64,000 bases of DNA from the NCBI GenBank assembly GCA_030867875.1, contig JAOWCC010000442.1:1-64000 (forward strand), given 5' to 3'. The DNA comes from Actinernus sp. WN-2022. Lineage: Eukaryota > Cnidaria > Anthozoa > Actiniaria > Actinernidae. The notes beneath the pieces are model-generated. The model made no database searches and was not told the origin of the DNA. It saw only the letters and a list, made by a program, of their open reading frames with translations. Both the position numbers and the translations under genes were made by a program. This document shows, piece after piece, positions 1-12,299 of this stretch (position 1 is the stretch's first letter; each line of letters begins with the position of its first letter).

Positions 1-639
1 ATGACATTTTACGAACCCTGGAGACAAAACGTTCAGTACACCCTATCCCTAGACCAACATGGCTGACGGCATTACTTGGCCAAATAAATCCAGCCAAGCG
101 CCACTGCGTAACTTCCAAGATGATGGGAAAGGGGTCCCTTTTAGTACTAGATGGCACCATAGAAAATCTGACTATTAACTTAATAAATTATGATATGGTA
201 CAAATGAATTATAGATCAGTTTGTAGATAACTGCTATAATACGAATATATATGTGGCGTGTTTTGCAACTAGTAGCGCTGACTAATGTTGTATGATAAAC
301 TAAATTGTTTAGATAAACAGGTTCTTTATTTTGATACCGACTCAATTAGTTATATACAAAGTGCAAACGGTAAAACAATATCCCCATGAATCCTCGTGTG
401 TACTGGAATCTGTGATGTTTGATGAATCTACCGTACGATAAAGAAACACGAGCCTGATGCATGAAAATAAAGCCTTAAAATCCAAACTAAAAACGGCAGA
501 AGATGCAAGGCTTGCTCTGACACTAGCAAGCAAAAAATCACTGTCAAGATTGTTACAAGTATATGCCATATTATATTTGACACAATAGAAAGTCAAAGTA
601 GTAACTCAACTATTATGTACTGTTGGTGGCTTTTTAGGG
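1..639. other. Unassigned AT-rich flank
   Basis: No recognised gene. The only coding-like stretch is a short plus-strand frame at about 445-588 (LMHENKALKSKLKT, ending in TAG). It looks like a charged coiled coil and could be an exon or transposase remnant, but it has no start, no clear splice sites and no recognised family. The minus-strand frame over the same bases is probably a shadow. Confidence 0.3.
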
Positions 640-830
640 TGCGTTCGATTGACCGTATTCCGGAATAGGAATAGATGGAATAATCTCTGCATATTTTGCT
701 CTGTAAGCTACAAATGCTTGCTGATATATGATATTCTGGATACAATTATTATTCCAGGGGTTAAAAAATCCCAATTTAAGCGATTTGTAGTAATCATTCT
801 GTGTATTCTTATTACGGTCAATCGAACGCA
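640..830. mobile_element. MITE with 19-bp terminal inverted repeats
   Basis: The ends read TGCGTTCGATTGACCGTA on the left, with the exact reverse complement on the right, around a ~150-bp AT-rich core without coding potential. This is the structure of a non-autonomous DNA transposon. No target duplication longer than two bases is clear. A diverged relative of the left half (GTATTCCAGAATA, then a GAGCTACAAATACTTG block) lies at 38085-38165 in the second deacetylase intron. Confidence 0.75.
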
Positions 831-1835
831 TGCACCATTACATTTGGACCGCGCATTTGGAAGAGTAAGAATATCACGAAATTTGTAGGCGTTTTCGCGC
901 CATTTCGCGCTTGATCTCATACATTTACAACATTAAATCGGAAGGACATGTTCTACATTAGCTCCAGAGGTTTTGTCCATTTCTCAGAGCTCTTTTCTCT
1001 TTTTTTCCTGACGGTGACAACTTGTCGAAGTAGAAAACCTCTGGATCCACGGTTGAAAAAACCGGCACAAATATGCGCTTAAATTAGCGAGAAACGAATC
1101 TGTCCCAAATGAACCCCTCCTGTTCCTTTTAACTCAAGTTCATGCTTTGACGTGAAGTATAATTTAATAGTAACTTTAATGGTTTTATTATTTATAGTAT
1201 ATAGTATGTCTTGCTGATGAGTCCCAACAACAACGAAACATCTGTCCATGGCTACCCACTCCAAGTGTAATGTAAGATGTGCGCATGCGTGTGAGACGCT
1301 AGCTACGTCGTGGCTTGTGTAGTACCATACATGTTGCTTGACACGGCTAAATCCTGCTTCACAGTCACCCAAGCACAAACGTGTCTAAGGCCTTTCTTGA
1401 AGTTTGTTCACATTCGGCTACAGCTTTGTAGTTGTATAGAACAACAAGTTTCTATTCATGGAGCATGAGAACTTTCGCTGGTTTCAATAATCGCATCCCT
1501 AGTTTCCCCCGATTGATTCTCTCTCATACAAACTTTTTCTTATCGATCGCGAACCAGGTTCATTAATGTGATGTATGTACGTGTTAGTTTCAATGGTTCC
1601 AAACAAGACTGCAAAGTATTTTTATGTAAAAACTCGGTCGATAAACGGGGCTACAATACACCATTAAAAGAATGGGCCAGAAACACGTGCTTCCTGTTAA
1701 TTTCACTTCAAACCCAGTTTCTTGACCGAGTTTGGCAACAGAAATGTTGTTGTTTTACAGTGCAGTCCAGAGCAGAGTCAGCTGTCTTGACATCAAAACA
1801 AGTACCTACTTCTGGGTAAAATCGTGTTTTGCTAA
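831..1835. other. No recognisable gene
   Basis: Short frames on both strands in this stretch (for example minus 1079-1378) show no recognisable domain, no repeats and no supporting splice context. I treat them as chance open frames. Confidence 0.5.
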
Positions 1836-2310
1836 AATATATATGAGAACAACTCTAGCTACAACACGTAGCCATTAATTAGCTGCGTATTATATATTCT
1901 TCTCAACCAAATCGAGCGCATTCATTTTATAATATATATGAGAACAACTCTAGCTACAACACGTAGCCATTAATTAGCTGCGTATTAAATATTCTTCTCA
2001 ACCAAATCGAGCGCATTCACTTAATAATATATATGAGAACAACTCTAGCTACAACACGTAGCCCATTAATTAGCTGCGTATTAGATATTCTTATCAACCA
2101 AATCGAGCGCATTCATTTTATAATATATATGAGAACAACTCTAACTACAACACGTAGCCATTAATTAGCTGCGTATTAGATATTTTTCTCAACCCAAATC
2201 GAGCGCATTCATTTTATAATATATATGAGAACAACTCTAGCTACAACACGTAGCCATTAATTAGCTGCGTATTATATATTCTTCTCAACCAAATCGAGCG
2301 CATTTATTTT
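1836..2310. repeat. 95-96 bp tandem repeat, five copies
   Basis: Five head-to-tail units each begin near ATATATGAGAACAACTCTAG and end near AATCGAGCGCATTCATTTTA. Unit starts are spaced 95, 95, 96 and 96 bases apart. The copies differ by only a few bases, so the expansion is recent. Each unit carries an inner TTAATTAGCTGCG segment. No coding frame runs through the array. Confidence 0.9.
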
Positions 2311-4436
2311 ATTTTATTTGATAATCCTCCAAGAGTGAAGTCTCGATACTTTGAACGGTTACCAACTATATCGTAACTGAACGACATACAATGATATATT
2401 GACGGTGAGGGGTGGACTGGGGCGTCATTAGCGTCCAGTGGATATTGCGCGGTACACAAGTGAATATGGAGACGACACCTAACATTTAAGAGTTCTCGTC
2501 CTTCACGATTTCTGTTTACTATCTCACTGTATAGTTTGGAGGTTTGAATATTTTTATTATTGTAATATTCAATTCTAATTTAATTCATCTTAAAGTTAGT
2601 TTTGACGTCGCAGATTATTTATTTATATATTATTTATTCTCATCAGAAAGAAACCAGAAGCAACCAATCGTCTACTGCTGTTTGTATCTTTAATTTCGCC
2701 AGCGATTTGTTACTCGGTGATATTCTTCCAACAACTGTGATCGATGAAACCAAACGGACTATTTGTATCTCAAACTAAAACTGTGTATTGTTACTAAGGA
2801 AAATTAATGCTAAAAGCGTAAGTCTCGTTCGATTCGGTCCATCATTTGTATCATCTGGCCAATAGAAAAGAAGGAAAGTTCAGCTCAATTGACCAAATGA
2901 TTAATTTTGAATGTCTTCCTAAAGGACGTGGTGATACTCGAAAGGAGAGCAGGCTGTTCTACCGGGTATCAATCTTCTTCTCTTCACGAATAGCACAACA
3001 GGTTCTTTAATTTAACGTCCCCATTAGGAAGAGAAAGTGTTGGGAGACAAGGCCAACAGCCTAAGTGGCATCGAATCCAACCGGCAATATACTAATTGAA
3101 CTATTCTGCCGTGCAGTCGAATAGCGGTCGCTCGCTAGGATCACATGAACACCATGCTGAGTAGGCCTGTACCATTAACTGTAGCAATTCTTTTAGAAGA
3201 AAGACTTTATCAGTCAACAAGGTACTTTTTGAAATTCGTTTGAAACCAGTTGTCTGCAGCTTATTTAGCCATTTTAAGGCGCCTACTATGTCTTTTGACG
3301 TATTCTAGAAAGCTATTAACTGTTCGGATTTTCTAGGTGGAAATCGCGTCAACCGAAAATACTATGGCAAAATATTCCCGGCCTACGAATTTGTTAGTAG
3401 TCTAGAACAGAAACAAGAACTTTCTAGCCCAAGTAACTTCATGTTGCAAAGTTTTGTGGAGGTAAGAATTTTTTAGGGGTTCTTTTTTCCTTTTGGCAAT
3501 TCTTTTAGGGACTGGTCATTGTTTATCGGTGGGGGGGGGGGGGGGGGGGGGGGAGAGAAGGGCTGCTGAGTTTGTACTAAAAGCAGCTCTAAAAATACTG
3601 ACCCTCCCCCTTTGTGTAGCATGAAAATTCGTGACCCTCTCTAAACAAAGTCCGAAAAAAGTATGACCCTCCCCTCCCCTAAAGAAAAAAAGAGATACAT
3701 ACTGTAATTTGTGTGTACACTGTTTATTTCACTTTTCTAGGTTGCATATATTCTCATATGACTTTACTACTACCTGAGCTCGATTTAAACCCTAATATTC
3801 TAGATTTAAGAGCTCGTACTCTTAATCAGTTTTGAAATATTAGTCTTTCTTTGGCTCTCATATTAGATGCTGCCGCTCAGTCAAGGAAGTGTTACTGGGT
3901 GATAAAAATGCCAACGGGTGTTAATAGATGAATATATTTTGTAGTTTTGGGGCTATCGTGCGACTGAAGCCGGTTTGAGCTGTGGTGTGTTATTTTTCTC
4001 AAAAGTTGTCACGATTTATTTTCATTTTGTTCCGACATATCAACGATTCCCGGTAAATTCCCTGAGCCTACCGCAATTCCCGACATTTTTCCCAGTACAA
4101 AAAACTGCTGTTCTCCCCGCCCGGTGAAGTTTAAACACCGAAAATCAACTCAGTAATGAGAATTGAATGTATTTGTAAATGCTAATTGGTGTTTTGGATT
4201 ATCGAAGGCCATGCCCAATAGAACGGAAACTTATTTGCTGCTCACCATCTTGATAACAGGAGAGATGACTGATAGCCATTATCTTCGCCCCAAATTATCA
4301 AATTATATATGCTCACACAGAGTTCGATCGCCTACACGACTCAGTTACTCGTTACAACTTAGCATGCATGATCATCAAGTTACAAAACATTTTGTGGGTT
4401 GGACTCGCTGTTTTAGCACTGAAGGACTGCAGTAAA
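2311..4436. other. Gene-poor stretch with a decayed SINE body and a G run
   Basis: No gene is supported. At 2966-3090 the sequence resembles the body of the tRNA-derived SINE at 27190-27372 (shared AGCACAACAGGTTCTTTA and GAGAAAGTGTYGGGAGACAA) in the same orientation, but the tRNA-like head is degraded. A run of about 22 G follows at 3531-3552. The frame at 4163-4435 has no family match that I recognise. Confidence 0.5.
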
Positions 4437-5333
4437 AATACAAACGAAGACGATCAGAATTAGCCTGAAGTAAAGCGTACTACAAAGCACTCGCGGATTT
4501 GCGTAAATCGCTCTCCTCCAGATGCACGGAATGCGAAGAACATAAACCCGTCAAACGTTGCTCCTCCCCTCCGAAAAACTACTCATGACTTTGAGGAAAA
4601 AATTCTGACAGACCTGGAACAATTAACGACAGAACTACAAGACATCCGCGTCAAGCTCAATGAATTAAACGATAACGTTGGATCGCTTTTTAAAGTAAAA
4701 TTTTCCTCGAAGACAAAATCAAGTTCAAAGAAACAAAATAGGCATCATGCCGAAAGTAGGAAGAAGAGGAGAAAGACTCAGCGTACCACAGCTGAAATAG
4801 TTGGAGAAAATTGGTCTTAGATATGAACAGGGAACTTTTTGTAATATTGTCGACCTAAATGAAGAAGTTATCGTTAATCTCAAGAAGAGTGAAAGAAAAT
4901 GGGCAAATCTTTGTGACTGTGACAGTGACAGTGACTGTTAAGCAGTAGTGCAAAATCGCATCTTAAAGGTTTACTAGGTAGCTTTGAAAAAGAGGAAATA
5001 AGTTCAGATGCATGATGGGGATGATGATCCGAAAGATAGCGAAGAGTTGGAAGAGAATGATGTTCATACTAGTGATTCATGGAAAAAAGACATAAAAGTG
5101 GGGATGTCAACAGCAAAAGAAAATATCAACTCTGATGCAGATTCATCATCTGATGACAATGTGGGCTCCTACTGGAAGAATGGGTCTTGGATGTCTTACC
5201 TTGAACCATTATCCGAGTAAATCGTTGTAATGCAGCCCTTTTAGGTGTGTGGCGTGCCAGTTTTGTTAATTTTATAAAGAGAGGTTGTTTCCCAGAACAA
5301 GAACATATCTGTCAAACAACAGAACTATTTCTG
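4437..5333 (+). pseudogene. Decayed coding region of unknown family
   Basis: Successive plus-strand frames look coding but are broken by shifts. They are a Cys-bearing stretch (ADLRKSLSSRCTECEEHK, to about 4587), a predicted coiled coil with a Lys/Arg-rich tail (LTDLEQLTTELQDIRVKLNE, ending TAG near 4818), a segment with NIVDLNEEVIVNLKKSERKW ending in a Cys/Asp/Ser run (to 4941), an acidic Ser/Asp-rich frame (5008-5220), and then RCNAALLGVWRASFVNF up to the LINE junction at 5334. The composition (coiled coil, basic tail, acid patch) differs from chance frames, but I recognise no family. It could be a dead host gene, the first ORF of an element, or a transposase remnant. The segment just upstream of the LINE shares ACAACAGAACTATTTCTG with the array at 11161-11610, so the locus resumes beyond the LINE. 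Confidence 0.4.
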
Positions 5334-6255
5334 TGTGTCCCGTGGCACACAGCTTTCCTTTACGACAATGTAAATGACGTCTGGGACCACTGGTCTAAAC
5401 TCTATAAAGAGGTGCTCGACCAACATGCACCCCTAAAGAAAAAGCAAGTAAGGGCCGATCAGTTGCCATGGATATCGCCGACGATCCTGCGTGAAATATC
5501 TTATAGGAATCGCCTGTACAAACAGCATAAAAGAAAACCTACTGAATTCAGTTGGGAAGCCTACAGAACACAAAGAAACAAAGTCACTTCGATGAAACGT
5601 CAAGGAATGAAGACCTTTTGTTACGAAGCTTCCATAAATTCAAAACATCATGGAGAGTTTTGGAAAAAGATGAGCCCGCTACTACCAAACACCAGTAGCA
5701 GGAACAGGAATGAATTTCTTCTCATTGAAAACGAGGCAATTATTACAAAGCCAAAGCAAATTGCTGAAACTTTCAACAACTACTTCGCTGAAGTGGCCGT
5801 CAACAGTGAAAACGAAAAACCAGTGGAGGAATTCAATGACCACCCAAGTATTAAAAACATCGCTGACCAAGATCTGATACAAGATTTCAAATTTGAGCCT
5901 GTCAATACTGAATACATAAAAAATGTACTGAATGAGATCAACCCCAGGAAATCCGTCGGTGTTGATGATATATCCCCCAGGCTGCTGAAACTGTCGGCCC
6001 CGGTAATAGCAGATGAAGTCACACGGATAATTAATTACTTTATTACCTGTAATAGTTGGCCAACGGAATGGAAATCCAGTGACATTACTCCAGTATACAA
6101 GAAAGCTGACGAAACTAACAAAACAAATTATCGGCCTATATCCGTACTCGCTGCTCTCTCAAAAATTTATGAAAGAGTCATGTACGATCAAATATACCGT
6201 AGTGTTTGCCCACATCTGTCTACTAATCTGTCTGGATTCCTAAGGGGGGCACTCT
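5334..6255 (+). pseudogene. LINE reverse transcriptase, N-terminal half (broken)
   Basis: The open frame running through 5247-6257 carries, after a linker region, the RT lead-in (ending RKSVGVDDISPRLLKL near codon 235) and the conserved block KKADETNKTNYRPISVL typical of the start of LINE reverse transcriptases. It stops at TAG (6255-6257), which is created by the foldback insertion. An extra G in the run at 6245-6249 shifts the frame just before the junction. The intact family sequence would read on as Leu-Arg-Gly-His-Ser-Cys-Cys into the segment resuming at 9794. Confidence 0.85.
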
Positions 6256-6654
6256 AGTATGGGGTGCCAAGTGTCCAAAAATTATATCTCACAATTATAT
6301 GGAAATTATATGGAAATTATATATATAATCGTTATTATATCATATAATTTATTTTCCTCCTATGTTCATTATTTCAAATAATGTTCGTGTTGTTATTTCA
6401 TTGTTTCATATAATGCAACACTGCCTTTCGCATTATATGAAACCATGATCGTCATTTATTATCTATTATTTCATATAATTCAAGACTGCTTTTTAAATTA
6501 TATGATACCATGATCGTCATCCGTTATCTCTTATTTCAAATAATGCAACACTGCTTTATAAATTATATGAAACCATGACCCTAAGCCAAATTCATTATTT
6601 CAAACAAGTCAACGCTTCAATTTTGCTATAATCCATTATTTGATATAATAGATT

Positions 6655-6830
6655 ATATGATATAAATCCATTATATGATATAAATCCATTATATGATATA
6701 AATCCATTATACATGTATGATATAAATCCATTATATGATATAAATCCATTATATGATATAAATCCATTATATGATATAAATCCATTATATGATATAAATC
6801 CATTATATGATATAAATCCCATTATATTAT
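6655..6830. repeat. 18-bp tandem array in left foldback arm
   Basis: About nine units of TATGATATAAATCCATTA occur, one interrupted by an extra ACATG. The mirror array in the right arm is at about 9225-9415. Because the period is a multiple of three, it gives a chance open frame of repeated GFISYN, which is not a protein gene. Confidence 0.85.
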
Positions 6831-7383
6831 ATAAATCTCATTATATGATCACATAAATCCATTATATGGTCATATAAAGCCATTATATGATATAAAGCCA
6901 TTATATGAAAGAAACCATTGTATCATATAATATGAATTGTATGCGCGATTGTATGCGCAGTTAGCAAATTTCAGTGTCGGTGTAATATTTAACTTTAAGC
7001 CTCGATATTGTGTTAACGTATCTGTCGTCTCAAAGTTCAACTAACATCACATTTTCGAAATTAATACTGTGACAATCAAGTGGCCAACGATTTGCAATTT
7101 GGCTTCGGCGTTAAGCCGAACAATTGTAGCTTGTCTACGATCGGAGATTGCTGTTCAAGACAACGGCGAGACCCTATAAAATACCACTACTAGTACAAAT
7201 GCCAACTCGTCGAGATCAAATATCACACTCCCCTAGCCTCTCAGACGTTACGCGAAAACCGAATTTCTATTCGAACTATTCTTGATTAATAAGGTTATTT
7301 CCCCCTTTCTCTTTGAATTTGACGCATGAAGTATCTCTATGATATGTAATTAAACGTTTGATAAGTCAGATACAGAATTCGTG

Positions 7384-7448
7384 TCCATGCTTTATGGGAT
7401 TTACAAACTCTCTCTTTCAGCTCGAGTTTGTAAATCCCATAAAGCATG
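7384..7448. repeat. Perfect short hairpin inside the foldback loop
   Basis: CCATGCTTTATGGGATTTAC followed by AAACTC pairs with GAGTTTGTAAATCCCATAAA followed by GCATGG across a 12-base spacer. The arms are about 26 bases without a mismatch. It is either a nested miniature element or a structural part of the host element. Confidence 0.85.
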
Positions 7449-9793
7449 GCCACTCATTCTGTATCTATTACTTGAAATCATTTTTTTTGCTGCTACTGGT
7501 GTGCTTTTAGGTTTCCGGGACATCAACAGTTTACCGACACTTTTAAGAATAGGATTTTCCAATACGGATGTTGATACAGAAATGGGAGACTCGTGCATGT
7601 TGGCCTTCTAGCTTTACCAGTCGTATTTGTTGAGGGTCGGGAGTAACATGTCGAGAGTCGAGGGTAGTATTCATGTGTTTGTTATTCATAATGTTGTCTC
7701 TACTTGTCAACAGGTCAGATTGTCGATCAGATTATTTTCTCCACAAAAAATAATAGTTTTGAAATCGCTAGTTAATTCCCCCCCCCCCCCCCCCCTACTT
7801 CCTCTCCCCCCTCTAGCGATTTCGCCCCCCCCCCCCCTCCAACCTTTTAAAAGGTTATAAATACACGTGGAGAATAGTAATACAAAAAGCTATAAATATT
7901 GTATATAAAGGCATGTAATTATATTATATTTTAAAACTCACGCTTCACTTTTCTTCGACAAAATTCGTGTTGGTAGCTACGGTAAACGCTGCAATTTTCA
8001 TTCGCGCGAGCAGTGCAACATACAACCTTCGTCAATCTTCGAAGGATGAGTTGTTTGTATTTCTTGCCTGAAGCCAACAAAGACTTTGCCGTAAGTTTTG
8101 CAATTTTTTAGCACTGTAATTAACTCAAATTCGGAAAGAATTTGAAATGACTTTCCGAAGAAAAGGAGTGTTACCAACTCTGAAAAATTAGGCAAATCAG
8201 GGTGAGGGGGCCGTGAGCCCATGAAAAAGAGTGGGGAAAAAGAAAGGAGTATTATGAACATGTACTGGTCTCATGAAAACGAGCAATTATACCATTGATG
8301 TAATTGGCCTTCCACAGTGATCCCAGAAAAAAATATACATCTCTAGAGCCTCTACTGTGGCTGGAATCACACAGACATCCCAGTCACTTTTGTACGAGTC
8401 CCCCTTTCGGAACGGAATGCATTTTTTTCTAGCTCTAGGTTATTTTTTCTGTTATATATTTTTAATATTTTTTTAATAACTTTTGCCAGGGTGTTCCGGG
8501 TATGTTCCGGGATGTTCCGAATTTTTCAGACACCAGAAATTTCTCACTTAGTTGAGAATAATAAATGCATCAGTTTGTAGTGCTTCAGGTTGATTGTGTG
8601 ACATATATGACAAAAACCATGGCCAAGATAAAGCGCGCGAATTGTAAGACTACTTCGTAATGGTATCCAAAATTATCCAACGTACAAGGACTGCATGAAA
8701 TAAAGCAAAACCACCTTTGGTATACACTTGATTTATATTGTGGATTTGCTTTCCTGACTTTCTCCAGGGGTTGATGATATGAGGTGGCCGTGGAACTTGG
8801 CTGTTTGACCTCGGCGAGTTGGCGTTTGTACATGTACTAGTAGAGGTATTTAGGGTCTCGCCGTTGTCTTGAACAGCAATTCCCGATCGTAGGCAAGCTA
8901 CAATTGTTCGGCTTAACCCCGAAGCCAAATTGTTGGCCACTCATTTGTTCGTCATTTGGTTAAGGAAACCGAAAGAGAGTACAGCAGATTGGCACAGTAT
9001 TAATTTCGAAAAGGTGATGAGAGTTGAACTTTGAGACGACAGATACGTTAACACAATATCGAGGCTTAAAGTTAAATATTACACCGACACTGAAATTTGC
9101 TAACTGCGCATACAATCGCGCATACAATTCATATTATATGATACAATGGTTTCTTTCATATAATAGCTTTATATCATATAATGGCTTTATATGACCATAT
9201 AATGGATTTATGTGATCATATAATGAGATTTATATCATATAATGGGATTTATATAATATAATGGGATTTATATCATATAATGGGATTTATATCATATAAT
9301 GGGATTATATCATATAATGGATTTGTATCATATAATGGATTTGTATCATATAATGGATTTGTATCATATAATGGATTTGTATCATATAATGGATTTATAT
9401 CATATAATCTATTATATCAAATAATGGATTATAGCAAAATTGAAGCGTTGACATGTTTGAAATAATGAATTTGGCTTAGGATCATGGTTTCATATAATTT
9501 ATAAAGCAGTGTTGCATTATTTGAAATAAGAGATAACGGATGACGATCATGGTATCATATAATTTAAAAAGCAGTCTTGCATTATATGAAATAATAGATA
9601 ATGAATGACGATCATGGTTTCATATAATGCGAAAGGCAGTGTTGCATTATATGAAACAATGAAATAACAACACGAACATTATTTGAAATAATGAACACAG
9701 GAGGAAAATAAATTATATGATATAATAACGATTATATATATAATTTTCATATAATTGTGACAAAATTTTTTTGGACACTTGGCACCCCATACT

Positions 9794-10962
9794 CTTGCTG
9801 TACGGCATTGCTGAAAATAACCGACGACTGGCGCTCCGATCTCGACAACCGAAAAAGCGTAGCAGCAATAGCAGTGGACCTTAGTAAGGCCTTCGATTCA
9901 ATCGGCCATAATTTGTTGTTGGCTAAACTCAAGGCCTACGGATTTAGTGAAGCAGGCCCCGAAATGATGAAAGCCTACTTGTGTGAGCGACGCCAAAGAG
10001 TGAAAATCAACGGGGTGTACTCAGAATGGAGGACTGTGAGAGCTGGACTTCCACAGGGATCCCTGTTAGGACCCCTGTTGTTTAATATATTTATTAACGA
10101 TATAAATTACTTCGTCTCAAATGTGTCTCTAAGATTATATGCCGACGACACAACAGAGTACTTTGCTGACCATTCCCCTATGGTGTTGGAGTTTACGATC
10201 AATAATTAACTGAACATTCTCGCAGAATGGTTTACATCGAACGACTTATCAATTAATGCCACCAAAACACAAGCTCTGGCAATCGGACCCACAATATATA
10301 ATTATAATTTTCAGTTGAACGACTCTTCTATTGAGGTGAAGGACACGCTGAAAATTCTCGGACTAACCATCGATCCAATGCTTACGTTTAAAAAGCACAT
10401 CAAAGAACAGCTGACGAAGGCTTACGCAAAAACTTCAGCGCTACGCAGAATAAGACGATTCCTACCACCGGACGTGATGACAAGGCTGTATAAGGCGTTT
10501 GTCCTACCGCACTTAGAGTACTGTAGCCCAGTCCTTGTCGGCATTGCAAAGACTGAAACTAATAAATTGGAGGACGCCAATTTTTATATTATAAGATCAA
10601 TTCTAGGATTAGCTAAATCGAATACTTATGAAAGGGCCCTTCAGTTAGTCAAAATGCGAACGTTGAAGCAGCGAAGGTATTTTCAATCACTAGTTTTATT
10701 TTTTAAATGCATGACAGAGCAAGGTCCATTATATATCCAAGAATTTTTTAAACTACGGTTAGCTCACTATAACTTACGTGGCTCTGGTACAAAACTGGAG
10801 CAATTTCGCTTTAACACTAACTGGCTAAAGAATTCGTACTCTTCCATTACTAGCCACTTATGGAACAATCTACCCACTAAAGTACGTGAAGCACCTAATT
10901 TAAAGACATTTAAGAAAATGCTCAATAAGGTAGAGCTTAACCCACACATATACAATACATAG
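9794..10962 (+). pseudogene. LINE reverse transcriptase, C-terminal half (one stop)
   Basis: The RT palm continues in one frame from the foldback junction to the stop at 10960-10962. Catalytic motif A is DLSKAFDSIGHN (about 9880). The GLPQGSLLGPLLF block follows (about 10045), then the YADD catalytic box at 10138-10149, then thumb and C-terminal motifs including LKILGLTIDPMLTFKKHI and a terminal HLWNNLPTKVREA block. The frame is broken only by TAA at 10207-10209, where a sense codon is expected. Translation continues in the same phase on both sides, so the copy was still nearly intact when it was last mobile. Confidence 0.9.
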
Positions 10963-11160
10963 ATGTAATTTTAGCATTTTATCTTAGCTGTAAATAGATG
11001 TTTTAAAGTAGGGATTTTTTATAGTAGATTTTCAGACAGTCGTTTTAACATATTACATTTAATTTAATACATTTAGAAACACGTGCGCGTTTTAACGAGT
11101 CTTTTAGCTCCTAGGCGTTATGTGTATAAATAAATGATTGATTGATTGATTGATTGATTG

Positions 11161-11610
11161 CAGTCCTTTCGTGCTGACCAGTCGCTTTACAGACAACTCT
11201 ATTCTAACGTTGGCACAACTTTAGTAAAAGAGTTCAGTCCAGTTGAACCTCTCGACACAACAGAACTATTTCTGCAGTCCTTTCGTGCTGACCAGTCGCT
11301 TTACAGACAACTCTCACGTTGGTACAACTTTAGTAAAAGAGTTCAGTCCAGTTGAACCTCTCGATACAACATAACTATTTCTGCAGTCCTTTCGTGCTGA
11401 CCAGTCGCTTTACAGACAACTCTACAACTTTAGTAAAATAGTTCAGTCCAGTTGAACCTCTCGACACAACAGAACTATTTCTGCAGTCCTTTCGTGCTGG
11501 CCAGTCGCTTTACAGACAACTCTCACGTTGGCACAACTTTAGTAGAAGAGTTCAGTCCAGTTGAACCTCTCGACACAACAGAACTATTTCTGAAGTCCTT
11601 TCGTGCGGCC
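11161..11610 (+). repeat. ~108-bp tandem array next to the LINE tail
   Basis: About four units begin CAGTCCTTTCGTGCTGACCA (starts near 11161, 11274, 11383, 11484) and a partial one begins near 11595. Each ends ACAACAGAACTATTTCTG. Units vary by short deletions around the CACGTTGG segment. The end motif also occurs at 5316-5333 just left of the LINE, which gives the pre-insertion context. The last unit runs into a frame with CTLCKCYNSDRKRSTNC (to 11676), which may belong to the decayed locus at 4437-5333. Confidence 0.8.
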
Positions 11611-12299
11611 CCATGCACATTATGTAAATGTTACAATTCAGACCGCAAAAGGTCAACCAACTGCCTAGGTTTCTGAGAATCCAGACAAAGAAAAATCCTT
11701 GAACAAGTAGAAATGGCACGTGGCATTGTTTTCAGAGAATAAACACATCAATAACATAAAAATGTCTAGACTTGACACAAGGCGACCTGACTATTTTTTC
11801 CCGGGAGCGAATAAAGTCCTTCCCGCGCTAACCAAAATCAAAAAAGAAGCGACCAGAGGACTTAATTTGAGAATGGCTAAAAGATCTCTTCCTTGCGCTA
11901 TCGACTCAGTTTTATGTGTGTCAAATAATTGAAAACGAAATAAATAAGTGTATGTCTATATAGGAACTTTTAAGTTCGAGGATTGAAAACACTTTTTTGT
12001 CGCTTTTACCAGAAGTCCTTCTGCTTTTACAAAACTACTGATATTAAAACCTCATCCATCCATGTCTAGCACCCCGCCAGTGTATAGACGACTCTTTCTA
12101 AACAGGCACACATACACGATGGGATAGCACAGGAAACCCAAGCTCTAATTGCGAGTTGTTGGTGTGTTTATATGTCAGTCTCAAGGTAAGGAGAAAACCG
12201 GGTTCAAATTAAGCGAATAGCGAAGTCAAATGATTCCAATCATAATTTTTATATTAAAAAAAATAAAGAAGACTAAGTTGAGAACAAAATCGAGAGAGC
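11611..12299. other. Flank with no confident gene
   Basis: A small frame at 11720-11932 (product rich in Lys and Arg, with RRPDYFFPGANKVLPAL) is open, but I recognise no family. Nothing else stands out before the LINE fragment at 12300. Confidence 0.35.

Larger units (their letters stand above)
6256..9793. mobile_element. 3.5-kb foldback element with ~970-bp inverted repeats
   Basis: The left end AGTATGGGGTGCCAAGTGTC is matched in reverse complement at 9774-9793. The two arms (about 6256-7225 and 8805-9793) pair nearly throughout. They contain inverted arrays of an 18-bp TATGATATAAATCCATTA-type unit (about 6655-6830 and 9225-9415). The ~1.58-kb loop has no transposase that I can recognise, two C runs (7780-7797 and 7825-7838) and a small perfect hairpin. 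The target duplication is CT if the ends are AGT...ACT, or ACTCT if the right end is at 9790. The size, arm length and repeat-bearing arms fit foldback-type DNA transposons. Transposition needed proteins supplied from elsewhere. Confidence 0.85.
5334..11160 (+). mobile_element. 5'-truncated LINE split by a foldback element
   Basis: A non-LTR retrotransposon copy (CR1/L2-like by general look) lacks most of its endonuclease, keeps nearly all of the reverse transcriptase, and ends in a short ATTG/TGAT tandem tail at about 11129-11160. The left junction lies after ACAACAGAACTATTTCTG. The same bases recur in the 108-bp array that starts right after the tail, so the LINE landed in that repeat. The body is interrupted by the foldback element at 6256-9793. 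It is dead: it has the insertion, an extra G just before it, and a TAA codon at 10207-10209. Confidence 0.85.

Noticed and set aside
6595..6822. Open frame of repeated GFISYN (and 9280-9465 in mirror)
   Set aside because: Product of an 18-bp tandem repeat whose period is a multiple of three; no protein evidence.
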